Assembly: GCA_964649745.1 (NCBI GenBank)
Contig: CAZYQI010000004.1
Location: forward strand, 62,001 to 126,000
Source: CAZEHS01 sp964649745
GTDB taxonomy: Bacteria; Bacillota; Clostridia; Peptostreptococcales; Acidaminobacteraceae
Length of the DNA: 64,000 nt
Reading direction: 5' to 3'
Both the position numbers and the translations under genes were made by a program. Positions within the stretch are counted from its first letter, which is position 1. Each line of letters starts with the position of its first letter. This document shows positions 7,503 through 14,671 of this stretch, piece by piece. Below the pieces are notes generated by a model. It did no database searches. It was given only the letters and a program-made list of their open reading frames with translations, and was not told the origin of the DNA.

Positions 7503-9644
7503 TTATTCATGGGCAAGAATGGTTTTGCGTATTGCGCGGTTCAACGTTTCAAAGCTCAAAGGCATCAGTATGCATCCGTCCAAATCCCCACGCCCCTGCT
7601 GTTCTTTTTCCATTATGTCCATATCGTTTGTCATACCGATCATTGCCGGCCCCCGAAGAAGTCTCTTGATATCCACTCCCCGAAAATCCTCCAGATTAAC
7701 AAGCAGAACGTCCCAGGCAATCACCCTATCCAATCCTGCTTCCGGATCCGTAATATCGTGGCAAACCGCTCGGGGCCAGCTCCTGAAGAATCGCCTTATC
7801 AGAATCCGCTGCACAGCATCCCGGGTTACAAGACCCACCTGTAAATCCTTGTTTTTATATTCAGAAAATCGCTCCAGATCGTATACCGGAGATTTCCCCC
7901 TGCTTTCCCGACACGGCAGCCTCAATATAAAATCAGTTCCCACGTCAACTACGCTTTCTACGCGTATTTCTCCACCCATCCGCTCAACGAGATCCTTAAC
8001 GATGGCCAACCCCAGCCCGGTACCCCCGAACTTCAGTGATTTACTCTCCTCAACCTGTTGATAGGGCATGAATATATTCTTGATGCCGGATTCGGATATC
8101 CCGATCCCGGTATCTCTGACGGCTATTTCCATCCATTGCTCGGCAAGGCGTCTGACCCCCAGGGATACGGTTCCTTTTTCTGTAAACTTAACCGCGTTTC
8201 CCACCACATTGCTTAACACCTGAGTCAATCGGAGGGGATCCGCCAGCAGGGTAACCGGAACATCTGAAGCGATCGTGTAGGTGACCAGGATCCCCTTCTG
8301 TTCCGCTGGGTATTCATAAAGTCTGCACACATGCCTCACCAAGTCGAATAACTGTACAGACTCTTCCACCAGCTTCATTTCTCCAGCTTCTATTTTAGAG
8401 TAATCCGTTATATCGTTAATCAGCTGTATCAGGTGTCCTCCTGAAATTTGAAGATGCTCAATTGCCTCTGCCTGACTTTCCGACAGCGTCTTTGCCGTAA
8501 ACGCCTCTGCAAACCCCAGCACGCGATTGAGAGGCATCCGAATATTTCTGTTTACCTGCTTTACAAAAAGTATTTTCTTTTCATTCTCCGTGTCCAGCTC
8601 TTTGGCTGCCATTTCTAACATCCTCCTGGAATCGGAGGTTTCGGTAATGTCATTGAAGACCAGGAGATAACCGATACAGCTTCCCTGACTGCTGAATACA
8701 ACGGTTACATTGGACTGATAATCCCTGGTGCTTCCCTGCCGCTCCGCCTGAAACTCTCCGGATATGTCTCCAATTGACCCATTATATGGGGGCGTTAAGC
8801 ATTTCATGAATTCAGCAAGTCTGCTGTTGATCCGACCTGCCTCACTGCGAAAAATCCCCCGTGCTGCGGGGTTCATATCCTGAATCAAGCCCTCTGTATC
8901 CACGACTACAATCAGATCCTCCAGGGAATCAAATACGGCCCTTTTGGTATACGGTATTATATTGAACATACGATAGTAAAATAAAGAAAAGAGAAAGATG
9001 ACCTCCGTAACCAGCATGAGTACCGGGGTATAATCCAAAATCCCAGGTTGCTCAGGACTTAGTAAAAAGATGGAATTTCCCATCCAGGGCATTGCGCACC
9101 CGGCCAACATCAAAAGCATTTGCTTTCTTTCTCTGCCGGAAGTGGTTCGTACCTTATTGGCTAGTAAGACCAGACTGATCAGTACAAGTACATAGCTATA
9201 TACCGCAAAGGCCCAGAAGGCGGGTCCATCCACGGATTTTATAAGCACAAAGTTGCCAACGATCACATACGTTATTTTTTCCCTAAACAGGTGGGTCCAC
9301 GGATCCGATACAACTGCCGCCATGGTCAGTGCCATAATTGCACCAATCCCCTTTAGGTGCCACCTCTTAATCCGGTCCTGACGTCCTGCCATTTCCGCTG
9401 CAATAAGCACAAAGGACGGAGCAATCATCATAATGCCTGCAAATTTGGCCTGATACCAAAAGTACTTGATGTGGGGATCCACCACATAGATGTACATCAG
9501 CTGGCAAATGCACCACAGACACATTCCAAAAAGCAGGTGCAGCATCGGTACCGCTCCCGGCATGCTCTTCCGTCCGCTCACCAACAGCAGCATGAAGAAG
9601 GATATGAACAGAACGGAAATCAGCCCTGCATTATACAGTGCCAT
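7503..9644 (-). CDS. 7TM histidine-kinase-like protein lacking phosphoacceptor residues
   Basis: 713-aa membrane signalling protein. Residues ~1-225 hold seven hydrophobic segments resembling the histidine-kinase N-terminal 7TM module; ~235-340 is a PAS domain (DSLEDLIVVVDTEGLIQDMN). ~350-420 aligns with HisKA, but the H-box reads VNRNIRMPLN, so the phosphorylated His is Arg366. The HATPase domain keeps its N-box (LSNVVGNAVKF), DTGIGI and GGTGLGLAIV. The C-terminal ~115 residues resemble a receiver in which the acceptor Asp is Asn650, the acidic pair is lost and the conserved Lys is Met (CILMPL). It probably acts as a nucleotide-binding sensor or scaffold, not a kinase. ATG follows TGGAGGGCATT. 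Confidence 0.85.
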   Translation of the reverse strand: MALYNAGLISVLFISFFMLLLVSGRKSMPGAVPMLHLLFGMCLWCICQLMYIYVVDPHIKYFWYQAKFAGIMMIAPSFVLIAAEMAGRQDRIKRWHLKGIGAIMALTMAAVVSDPWTHLFREKITYVIVGNFVLIKSVDGPAFWAFAVYSYVLVLISLVLLANKVRTTSGRERKQMLLMLAGCAMPWMGNSIFLLSPEQPGILDYTPVLMLVTEVIFLFSLFYYRMFNIIPYTKRAVFDSLEDLIVVVDTEGLIQDMNPAARGIFRSEAGRINSRLAEFMKCLTPPYNGSIGDISGEFQAERQGSTRDYQSNVTVVFSSQGSCIGYLLVFNDITETSDSRRMLEMAAKELDTENEKKILFVKQVNRNIRMPLNRVLGFAEAFTAKTLSESQAEAIEHLQISGGHLIQLINDITDYSKIEAGEMKLVEESVQLFDLVRHVCRLYEYPAEQKGILVTYTIASDVPVTLLADPLRLTQVLSNVVGNAVKFTEKGTVSLGVRRLAEQWMEIAVRDTGIGISESGIKNIFMPYQQVEESKSLKFGGTGLGLAIVKDLVERMGGEIRVESVVDVGTDFILRLPCRESRGKSPVYDLERFSEYKNKDLQVGLVTRDAVQRILIRRFFRSWPRAVCHDITDPEAGLDRVIAWDVLLVNLEDFRGVDIKRLLRGPAMIGMTNDMDIMEKEQQGRGDLDGCILMPLSFETLNRAIRKTILAHE

Positions 9645-9755
9645 AATGCCCTCCAGACAAACATCGACTTGCCGATTAGATACCCCCTATTTATCCGAAA
9701 AAACCAAAAACCGGACAATACGATAAAGGAACCGGAAGCCTATTAAGAAAAAAAG

Positions 9756-9776
9756 TGACGGCTCAGAGAGTCGGCA
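9756..9776. repeat. Direct repeat: degenerate copy of the asnS terminator hairpin
   Basis: A 21-bp sequence matching the hairpin at 9992-10012 in 19 of 21 positions and in the same orientation. The two differences weaken the stem, so this copy looks decayed. On the minus strand it is followed by a run of seven T, the likely original tail of the asnS terminator. Confidence 0.7.
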
Positions 9777-9779
9777 CTC

Positions 9780-9987
9780 TCAGCTTGAAGAAAAACCCTC
9801 TGTACTCCGCAACTTTGAACTCCCGGTTGGAGAAAATAACGAACAGGCCTTTCGCAGAAATTCAAACTCACTTCGTTCAAACAGTGAATTTCTAACGGCT
9901 ACAGCCCTCGTTCTATTTTCTTGCCAACCTCCGTTAGGTTGCTCCGCACAGAGGGTTTTTCTTCTAGATAGCCTTTTTCATCAGTCT
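9780..9987 (-). mobile_element. Palindromic repeat element, copy B (MITE-like)
   Basis: Inverted second copy of the element at 7275-7481. The same ends (AGACTGATG ... AAGCTGA) and the same internal palindrome are present, with only about five substitutions or length changes. Relative to transcription it has the same arrangement as copy A: gene stop (asnS), hairpin, element, second hairpin with T-tract. No coding capacity. Confidence 0.75.
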
Positions 9988-9991
9988 AAAA

Positions 9992-10012
9992 TGCCGGCTC
10001 AGAGAGCCGGCA
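9992..10012 (-). terminator. asnS terminator hairpin
   Basis: Perfect stem TGCCGGCT/AGCCGGCA with a CAGAG loop, eight bases after the asnS stop on the minus strand, followed by TTTT and then palindromic element B. Its duplicate lies at 9756-9776. Confidence 0.75.
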
Positions 10013-10020
10013 TTTTTTTC

Positions 10021-11412
10021 TTAGAAATCTGCAGTTTTGGGGGTTCTGGGAAATGGAATGACATCCCGGATGTTGCTCATCCCCGTCAAGTACATAATAG
10101 CCCGTTCAAAACCCAGGCCGTAGCCGGCGTGTTTCACTCCGCCATATCGGCGAAGATCCATGTACCACCAGTAATCCTCCTGATTAAGGCCCAGCTCGTC
10201 CATCCGTGCCTTCAGAACATCGTATCGCTCCTCACGCTGGCTGCCTCCAATGATCTCGCCAACTCCAGGAACCAGGCAATCCATTGCGGCAACCGTTTTG
10301 TTGTCATCATTCAGGCGCATGTAGAAGGATTTAATCTCCTTGGGATAGTCGGTAACGAAGAGCGGCTTCTTGAACACCTGTTCAGTCAGATAGCGTTCGT
10401 GCTCGGTCTGAAGATCAATGCCCCATTCCACAGGATACTCGAAGGGATGCCCCGATTTCTGAAGGATATCCACCGCTTCAGTATAGGTTACGCGGCCAAA
10501 GTCGCTGCTGGCCACATGCTTAAGACGCTCGATAAGCCCTGTATCGATATGGGTATTGAAGAATTCCATTTCCTCAGGAGCATGCTCCATCACGTAATTG
10601 ATCAGATACTTCAGCATATCCTCCCCAAGCTGCATGTTGTCCTTCAGGTCCGCAAACGCTACCTCCGGCTCTATCATCCAGAATTCCGAAGCATGCCGGG
10701 CAGTATTGGAGTTTTCAGCACGGAAGGTGGGGCCAAAGGTGTAAATCTTATTGAAGGCAAGAGCGAAGGTTTCCCCCTCCAACTGCCCCGAAACCGTAAG
10801 GTTTGTTTCTTTGCCAAAGAAATCCTTGCCGTAATCCACTTTTCCTTCCTCTGTCAGGGGGGGATTCACCGCGTCGAGGGTGGATACCCGGAACATCTGA
10901 CCGGCCCCCTCACAGTCGCTGCCCGTGATGATGGGGGTGTGAGCGTAAACAAAATTACGGTCTTGAAAGAAGCAGTGAATGGCGTGAGCTGCCAGGGAAC
11001 GCACTCTGAACACCGCTGAGAAGGTGTTGCTCCGGGGACGCAGATGGGCAATGGTGCGAAGATATTCCAAGGAATGCCGTTTTTTCTGCAACGGGTACTC
11101 GCTGTCGGATTCCGCCTCAATCGTGACCATCGAAGCCTTGATCTCATAGGGCTGTTTTGCGCCGGGGGTCATCTCAAGAACACCCTCCACGGTTACCGCT
11201 GCAGCAATGGTGAGCTTTGTAATTTCCTTAAAATTCTCAAGCTTGTCTTCAAATACGATCTGTATGTTTTTAAAGAAAGAACCGTCATTCAACTCGATAA
11301 AACCGAAAGCATTGGAAGAACGGAGTGTTCGGATCCATCCCTGTATGCGGACCGATGTACCCGCATATTTTTCAGGATTCCGCGCAATATCCTTTACAAA
11401 AATCTTTTCCAT
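10021..11412 (-). CDS. asnS: Asparaginyl-tRNA synthetase
   Basis: Class IIb aminoacyl-tRNA synthetase charging tRNA-Asn. 463 aa, the standard length. The N-terminal OB-fold anticodon-binding domain (residues ~15-100, VRIQGWIRTLRSSN) is followed by the class II core: motif 2 region FRAENSNTARHASEFWMIEP and motif 3 GLGFERAIMYLTG near the C-terminus. ATG at 11412 is fixed by CAGGAGGGGCTC. Monocistronic, with its own promoter, divergent from the diguanylate cyclase gene. No T-box was seen in its ~50-nt leader. Confidence 0.96.
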   Translation of the reverse strand: MEKIFVKDIARNPEKYAGTSVRIQGWIRTLRSSNAFGFIELNDGSFFKNIQIVFEDKLENFKEITKLTIAAAVTVEGVLEMTPGAKQPYEIKASMVTIEAESDSEYPLQKKRHSLEYLRTIAHLRPRSNTFSAVFRVRSLAAHAIHCFFQDRNFVYAHTPIITGSDCEGAGQMFRVSTLDAVNPPLTEEGKVDYGKDFFGKETNLTVSGQLEGETFALAFNKIYTFGPTFRAENSNTARHASEFWMIEPEVAFADLKDNMQLGEDMLKYLINYVMEHAPEEMEFFNTHIDTGLIERLKHVASSDFGRVTYTEAVDILQKSGHPFEYPVEWGIDLQTEHERYLTEQVFKKPLFVTDYPKEIKSFYMRLNDDNKTVAAMDCLVPGVGEIIGGSQREERYDVLKARMDELGLNQEDYWWYMDLRRYGGVKHAGYGLGFERAIMYLTGMSNIRDVIPFPRTPKTADF

Positions 11413-11469
11413 GAGCCCCTCCTGGTGCCATTCTGCGTTCAGAACGTGGCATAGTGTTGATATACCGCT

Positions 11470-11498
11470 ATTATAGACTATTTTTCCGGCCCCTACAA
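11470..11498 (-). promoter_or_regulatory. asnS promoter
   Basis: Minus-strand TTGTAG (11498-11493), 17-bp spacer, TATAAT (11475-11470), about 55 bp before the asnS ATG. Confidence 0.6.
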
Positions 11499-11520
11499 CC
11501 CGCCACACAGGATGCAATTC

Positions 11521-11550
11521 TTGCTTGAACGTACGCCATTGGGATATACT
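11521..11550 (+). promoter_or_regulatory. Promoter of the diguanylate cyclase gene
   Basis: TTGCTT (11521-11526), 18-bp spacer, TATACT (11545-11550), 35 bp upstream of the ATG. It lies back to back with the asnS promoter. Confidence 0.5.
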
Positions 11551-11584
11551 TAGATACGTTAAGAAACCAACACAGGAGGTACCC

Positions 11585-12763
11585 ATGGGGGCCATGACAT
11601 TGGACTGGATTCAGCCATTAACCATACTCATCATAACAGGATTCAGCTTCGCCCTGATCACGTATGTCTGGTTTTTTCGTCATATCCAGATCAAGACCAA
11701 CATCATAGGGAGCATCTTCTTTGTTCCCCTGATGACAACCGCTTACGGCTTTATTTTTCCCGAAGGACTCCCGACCAATCACGTCATCGCCATGGGCGAA
11801 ATTGCCATGGTACTTCTGTTGCTTTGTTTTGGAAGCCTTATGGCGTATAAGCTGCGCCTGGAATCCGCACTTTTTCTGAGCATCCTCACTGGCAGCGGTA
11901 TCTGTCTGGCGCTTTCCGCACTCCCCTCACTCCCTTTCCTGTACCAGGACTTACGCGTATATCTGATTGTAAGCTTCATTTCAACCTTCACCTTGGTCAT
12001 CGCAACCCGGGGAACCGACGAGGCCAAGCTGATGGGAAGCTTCGCTTTCCTGGGAATTGCACAGTTGGTCAATCTGTTTGAAACTGTCCCCATGGCTTCC
12101 GTTGTCTCACTGGCACTTAAAGTTTACTTTTATTTCCACGTGACCCGGTTTCTATACAATACCATCCACGACGAGGTGATGAAGGAAGTAGAGGATGCCC
12201 GCCGAATCCAGAAGGACTTCGACGACGAGCTGCGAAAAGAGGTCAAGAAGCAGATCTTTTATATGGAGATGAGTCATCAGAAGATGGCTAAGATATCCCA
12301 GAGCGACCCGCTGACGGGCGCTTATAACCGCAAGGGCATTATGAATGAGATGGATCGCCTTATTGATGACCGTAATATTAAGCAGTTCTCCATGCTGATT
12401 TTCGATATTGATCGCTTCAAGAATATTAACGATACCATGGGACATCCGGTTGGGGACAAATGCATTCAAACCCTTTGCAACATTGCCCGGGCCAACCTTC
12501 GAGACGGGGATTCCCTTGGCCGGTATGGCGGTGACGAATTCATCATTCTTCTGGCAGACGCCGATTCCGAAAGCGCCTTCAAGGTTGCCGAACGTTTCCG
12601 CCAGCGGGTTCAGGAAACACAGGACCCCCACTTCACGATTTCCCTCGGTCTGTCCACCTATCCCACGGATGGCCGCACCGGCCGCGAACTATTGGAGCAC
12701 GGAGACACAGGACTTTACCTTTCCAAGAATCAAGGGCGTAACAAGGTTTCACAGAAGGCATGA
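11585..12763 (+). CDS. Membrane diguanylate cyclase (GGDEF)
   Basis: Makes cyclic di-GMP from two GTP. 392 aa. The first ~185 residues contain five to six membrane segments, followed by a charged linker helix (~190-235) and a complete GGDEF domain starting at SDPLTGAYNRKG. The active-site motif is intact (GGDEF, 315-319). An RxxD inhibitory site (R306, D309) sits five residues ahead of it, so product inhibition is expected. ATG at 11585 follows ACAGGAGGTACCC. Two c-di-GMP-I riboswitches and a PilZ-like gene occur elsewhere in the window. The sensory input of the membrane part is unknown. Confidence 0.93.
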   Translation: MGAMTLDWIQPLTILIITGFSFALITYVWFFRHIQIKTNIIGSIFFVPLMTTAYGFIFPEGLPTNHVIAMGEIAMVLLLLCFGSLMAYKLRLESALFLSILTGSGICLALSALPSLPFLYQDLRVYLIVSFISTFTLVIATRGTDEAKLMGSFAFLGIAQLVNLFETVPMASVVSLALKVYFYFHVTRFLYNTIHDEVMKEVEDARRIQKDFDDELRKEVKKQIFYMEMSHQKMAKISQSDPLTGAYNRKGIMNEMDRLIDDRNIKQFSMLIFDIDRFKNINDTMGHPVGDKCIQTLCNIARANLRDGDSLGRYGGDEFIILLADADSESAFKVAERFRQRVQETQDPHFTISLGLSTYPTDGRTGRELLEHGDTGLYLSKNQGRNKVSQKA

Positions 12764-12839
12764 CCCCCCAGCCTGATTATCTTCCGGGGAAACAGGGTAT
12801 CTATTTAATAGAAACCATGTTCCTGTGGGAGGGATTTTT

Positions 12840-12992
12840 ATGGATACCGATACCTCAAAAAAAATCCTCACTGATGATGAGAAGAAAAAGCTGGCTGAGG
12901 AATTCCGAATGGAAATCGAGGCCCGGCTGGAAAAGGAAGAACGCCACCTTCGAATACTGAAAGACCACGACCATATCCATCAGAACGAATAA
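12840..12992 (+). CDS. Small acidic/helical protein, 50 aa
   Basis: Not recognised. Starts MDTDTSKKILTDDEKKKLAE and ends in a His-rich tail (DHDHIHQNE); predicted as one long charged helix. ATG follows GGGAGGGATTTTT at good spacing and the gene ends two bases before an intrinsic terminator, which supports it being real. It lies 76 bp after the diguanylate cyclase and is probably co-transcribed. Confidence 0.7.
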   Translation: MDTDTSKKILTDDEKKKLAEEFRMEIEARLEKEERHLRILKDHDHIHQNE

Positions 12993-12994
12993 AA

Positions 12995-13027
12995 GAAGCC
13001 CAGTGTCCACGGGGCTTCTTAGTTTTT
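12995..13027 (+). terminator. Intrinsic terminator
   Basis: GAAGCCC stem, 9-nt loop, GGGCTTC, then TTAGTTTTT, directly after the 50-aa gene. Confidence 0.75.
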
Positions 13028-13254
13028 GAGATTCACCATCATTTATTGACTGCCTCTTCGGTCATTTTCGTACAAGACACAAATCATTCGCAGCTTCCTT
13101 TAACCTAGCCGTTAAACTCATTCCACAGGCATTAAAAAGTCGCTCTGGGTTCCCGTGCCATCATCTCAATAACTTCCATCAGTAGCTTAGGATCACGCTA
13201 CGCTTAAGGGCTAGCTTGTAATCTTTCTTAAAGTGCGTTGGTTCCTTTTGATCT

Positions 13255-13935
13255 TTAAAAGCTGATTCCGTGTTCTGAACAATAACTGTCCACCGCTATT
13301 CGCTGTTTTGCTGTCAGGTCTTTTTCATAGATGAACCGCAGCTCATCCAGTAGCAGCGGATGCTTGCAAATCCAATAAAACACTTCTTCAATGGCCCTTG
13401 CATCTTTCTCCTGCTTCTCCTGTTGTCTCTGTTTATGGATAACCATCTTCTGTAGCACATACGCGCCAGGAGCCGGGACCATCACGTCAATCCTATTCAC
13501 ACTCACCGCTACTGCGTGCTCCATGAGGATATCTAAATCCCTTAGTGAGTGCGCCTTTAGATTATACTGAGGAAATTCAACCGACTTGGATGACCCTTTT
13601 CCTTGTTCTGGAACTAGAAATTCGATGTATAGCGCTACCCCCTCCTCGAAGTAATCGAACTTCCAGTGTCCGTCCGGCCAGCTGAATTCCAGATTGAACC
13701 CCTTGTCTTCAAGTATTTTCGGAACGTCATAAGGCGGACTGAATTTCTTGTGGCGGCTTCGGATCAGAAAATCCAAATCGAACGTCCGGGTTGTTGCCTT
13801 AAACCCTTCCATCATATCCGACTCTTGATAAACCAGTTCTGCCCAGCTACCTATAAGAATCATGTGTTGATTCAAGCCAACCTCCTGGAAAGATTTCAGG
13901 ATATCCCAGAACATTGCTCTTTGGTCATTTGTCAT
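13255..13935 (-). CDS. Nucleotidyltransferase-fold protein (GSU2403-like / AbiEii-like)
   Basis: 226 aa. The N-terminal half has the signature of a minimal nucleotidyltransferase: ILIGSWAELVYQ (Gly-Ser motif, residues ~26-37) followed by TRTFDLDFLIR (Asp-x-Asp, ~50-60) and IEFLVPEQG, as in the GSU2403/NTP_transf_8-like group. The C-terminal part is helical and charged (KQRQQEKQEKDARAIEEVF). It is transcribed with, and 6 bp after, the small coiled-coil gene at 13942-14253, whose promoter is overlain by a large palindrome. Such paired NTase/small-protein genes often act as toxin-antitoxin modules; here that role is inference. No transposase or phage gene is adjacent. Confidence 0.7.
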   Translation of the reverse strand: MTNDQRAMFWDILKSFQEVGLNQHMILIGSWAELVYQESDMMEGFKATTRTFDLDFLIRSRHKKFSPPYDVPKILEDKGFNLEFSWPDGHWKFDYFEEGVALYIEFLVPEQGKGSSKSVEFPQYNLKAHSLRDLDILMEHAVAVSVNRIDVMVPAPGAYVLQKMVIHKQRQQEKQEKDARAIEEVFYWICKHPLLLDELRFIYEKDLTAKQRIAVDSYCSEHGISF

Positions 13936-13941
13936 TTCGCA

Positions 13942-14253
13942 TCACTCCAATCTCAATGACTTAAGTGATTTTTCTATCTGCTGTATCTCAACCTTGAGTT
14001 GTCGTACCTTCAGTTTAATCTTATCTCGTTTTTCCAGCTCCATTTTCAAAGCGGCAAGGTTTTCAGTTTTCTTCACAGCTACGCTGACCACTTTGCCATT
14101 GCTCTTATATTGAAGGTAGGGATAGTCTTTGCCATTGATGTTTTTCATTCGAAGCGATCCTCTGGGAAAAGTCGCATACTCCTTTGAAGCCCGATCCAAT
14201 TGCCGCTTTAGGTTTTCCAACTCTTCTTCAAGAATTGATTTGGCTATTGCCAT
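13942..14253 (-). CDS. Small coiled-coil protein paired with the nucleotidyltransferase
   Basis: 103 aa with two charged helices (residues ~5-28 and ~65-100) around a short beta segment PRGSLRMKNINGKDYPYLQY. The pattern PRGSL-x-x-K...YxYLQY...GKVxS recurs in small bacterial proteins of unknown function (resembling DUF6788). ATG follows AAAGGAGGCAAGTTC. First gene of a two-gene operon with the nucleotidyltransferase; the most economical guess is an antitoxin and autorepressor, since a palindromic operator covers the promoter. No DNA-binding motif is obvious. Confidence 0.65.
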   Translation of the reverse strand: MAIAKSILEEELENLKRQLDRASKEYATFPRGSLRMKNINGKDYPYLQYKSNGKVVSVAVKKTENLAALKMELEKRDKIKLKVRQLKVEIQQIEKSLKSLRLE

Positions 14254-14289
14254 GAACTTGCCTCCTTTAACCTACTAAACCAACCATAT

Positions 14290-14332
14290 AGACGAGAGGT
14301 AGGTTAATTTTATTTTAACCTACCCCTCGTCT
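14290..14332 (-). promoter_or_regulatory. Palindromic operator over the promoter of the nucleotidyltransferase operon
   Basis: Inverted repeat with 18-bp arms (14290-14307 and 14315-14332; 17 of 18 positions match) and a 7-bp centre. Each arm ends in TAGGTTAA. A minus-strand promoter, TTGAAA (14340-14335), 17-bp spacer, TAAAAT (14317-14312), lies inside it, so a bound regulator would block RNA polymerase. Extra TTAACCTA boxes occur at 14267-14274, 14349-14356 and 14482-14489. Confidence 0.7.
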
Positions 14333-14340
14333 AATTTCAA

Positions 14341-14671
14341 TAGTCTTGTAGGTTAAAAACCATCACCTCAAGATTCACACATGGATTACATATGCCCCGT
14401 AGCCGTCACTTCGTTTATCGAACCACTACGTGCATCAATAAGCATCATGCAATAGCCTCCTTCGCCATCAAGGATGCGGACTTAACCTATCAACTGAAAT
14501 GAACCGGCTTCCCCTGCTTTGCCGCCTCCATAATAAGCTGAATCGTGCAGATCGCTTATGTCCCTGGAGTACAACCAGCCCACATTTTTGATGTGGCTAC
14601 TGTGTTGTAACGGTCGGCAGGTGTCTACTTAAAGGGGAGCATATCATTATGGCGACATCGGGCTTCGTCTG
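14341..14671. other. Intergenic stretch with TTAACCTA boxes, otherwise unrecognised
   Basis: About 330 bp without a convincing gene. It holds two of the TTAACCTA/TAGGTTAA boxes (14349-14356, 14482-14489) and a minus-strand 17-codon frame (ATG near 14449) behind AAGGAGGC. It may be decayed sequence; no transposase remnant could be identified with confidence. Confidence 0.4.

Noticed and set aside
7254..10012. The two inverted repeats as ends of a composite transposon carrying the kinase-like gene
   Set aside because: Each copy has its own, unrelated flanking duplication of the adjacent terminator. That indicates two independent insertions rather than one unit moving as a whole.
12760..12960. 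A 66-codon frame overlapping the end of the cyclase gene
   Set aside because: The 50-codon frame at 12840 in another phase has a strong ribosome-binding site, better composition and ends at the terminator; both cannot be real.
13028..13254. Possible transposase remnant between the 50-aa gene and the nucleotidyltransferase
   Set aside because: Short fragments on the minus strand can be read in several frames but none matches a transposase motif I can name; left as unassigned sequence.
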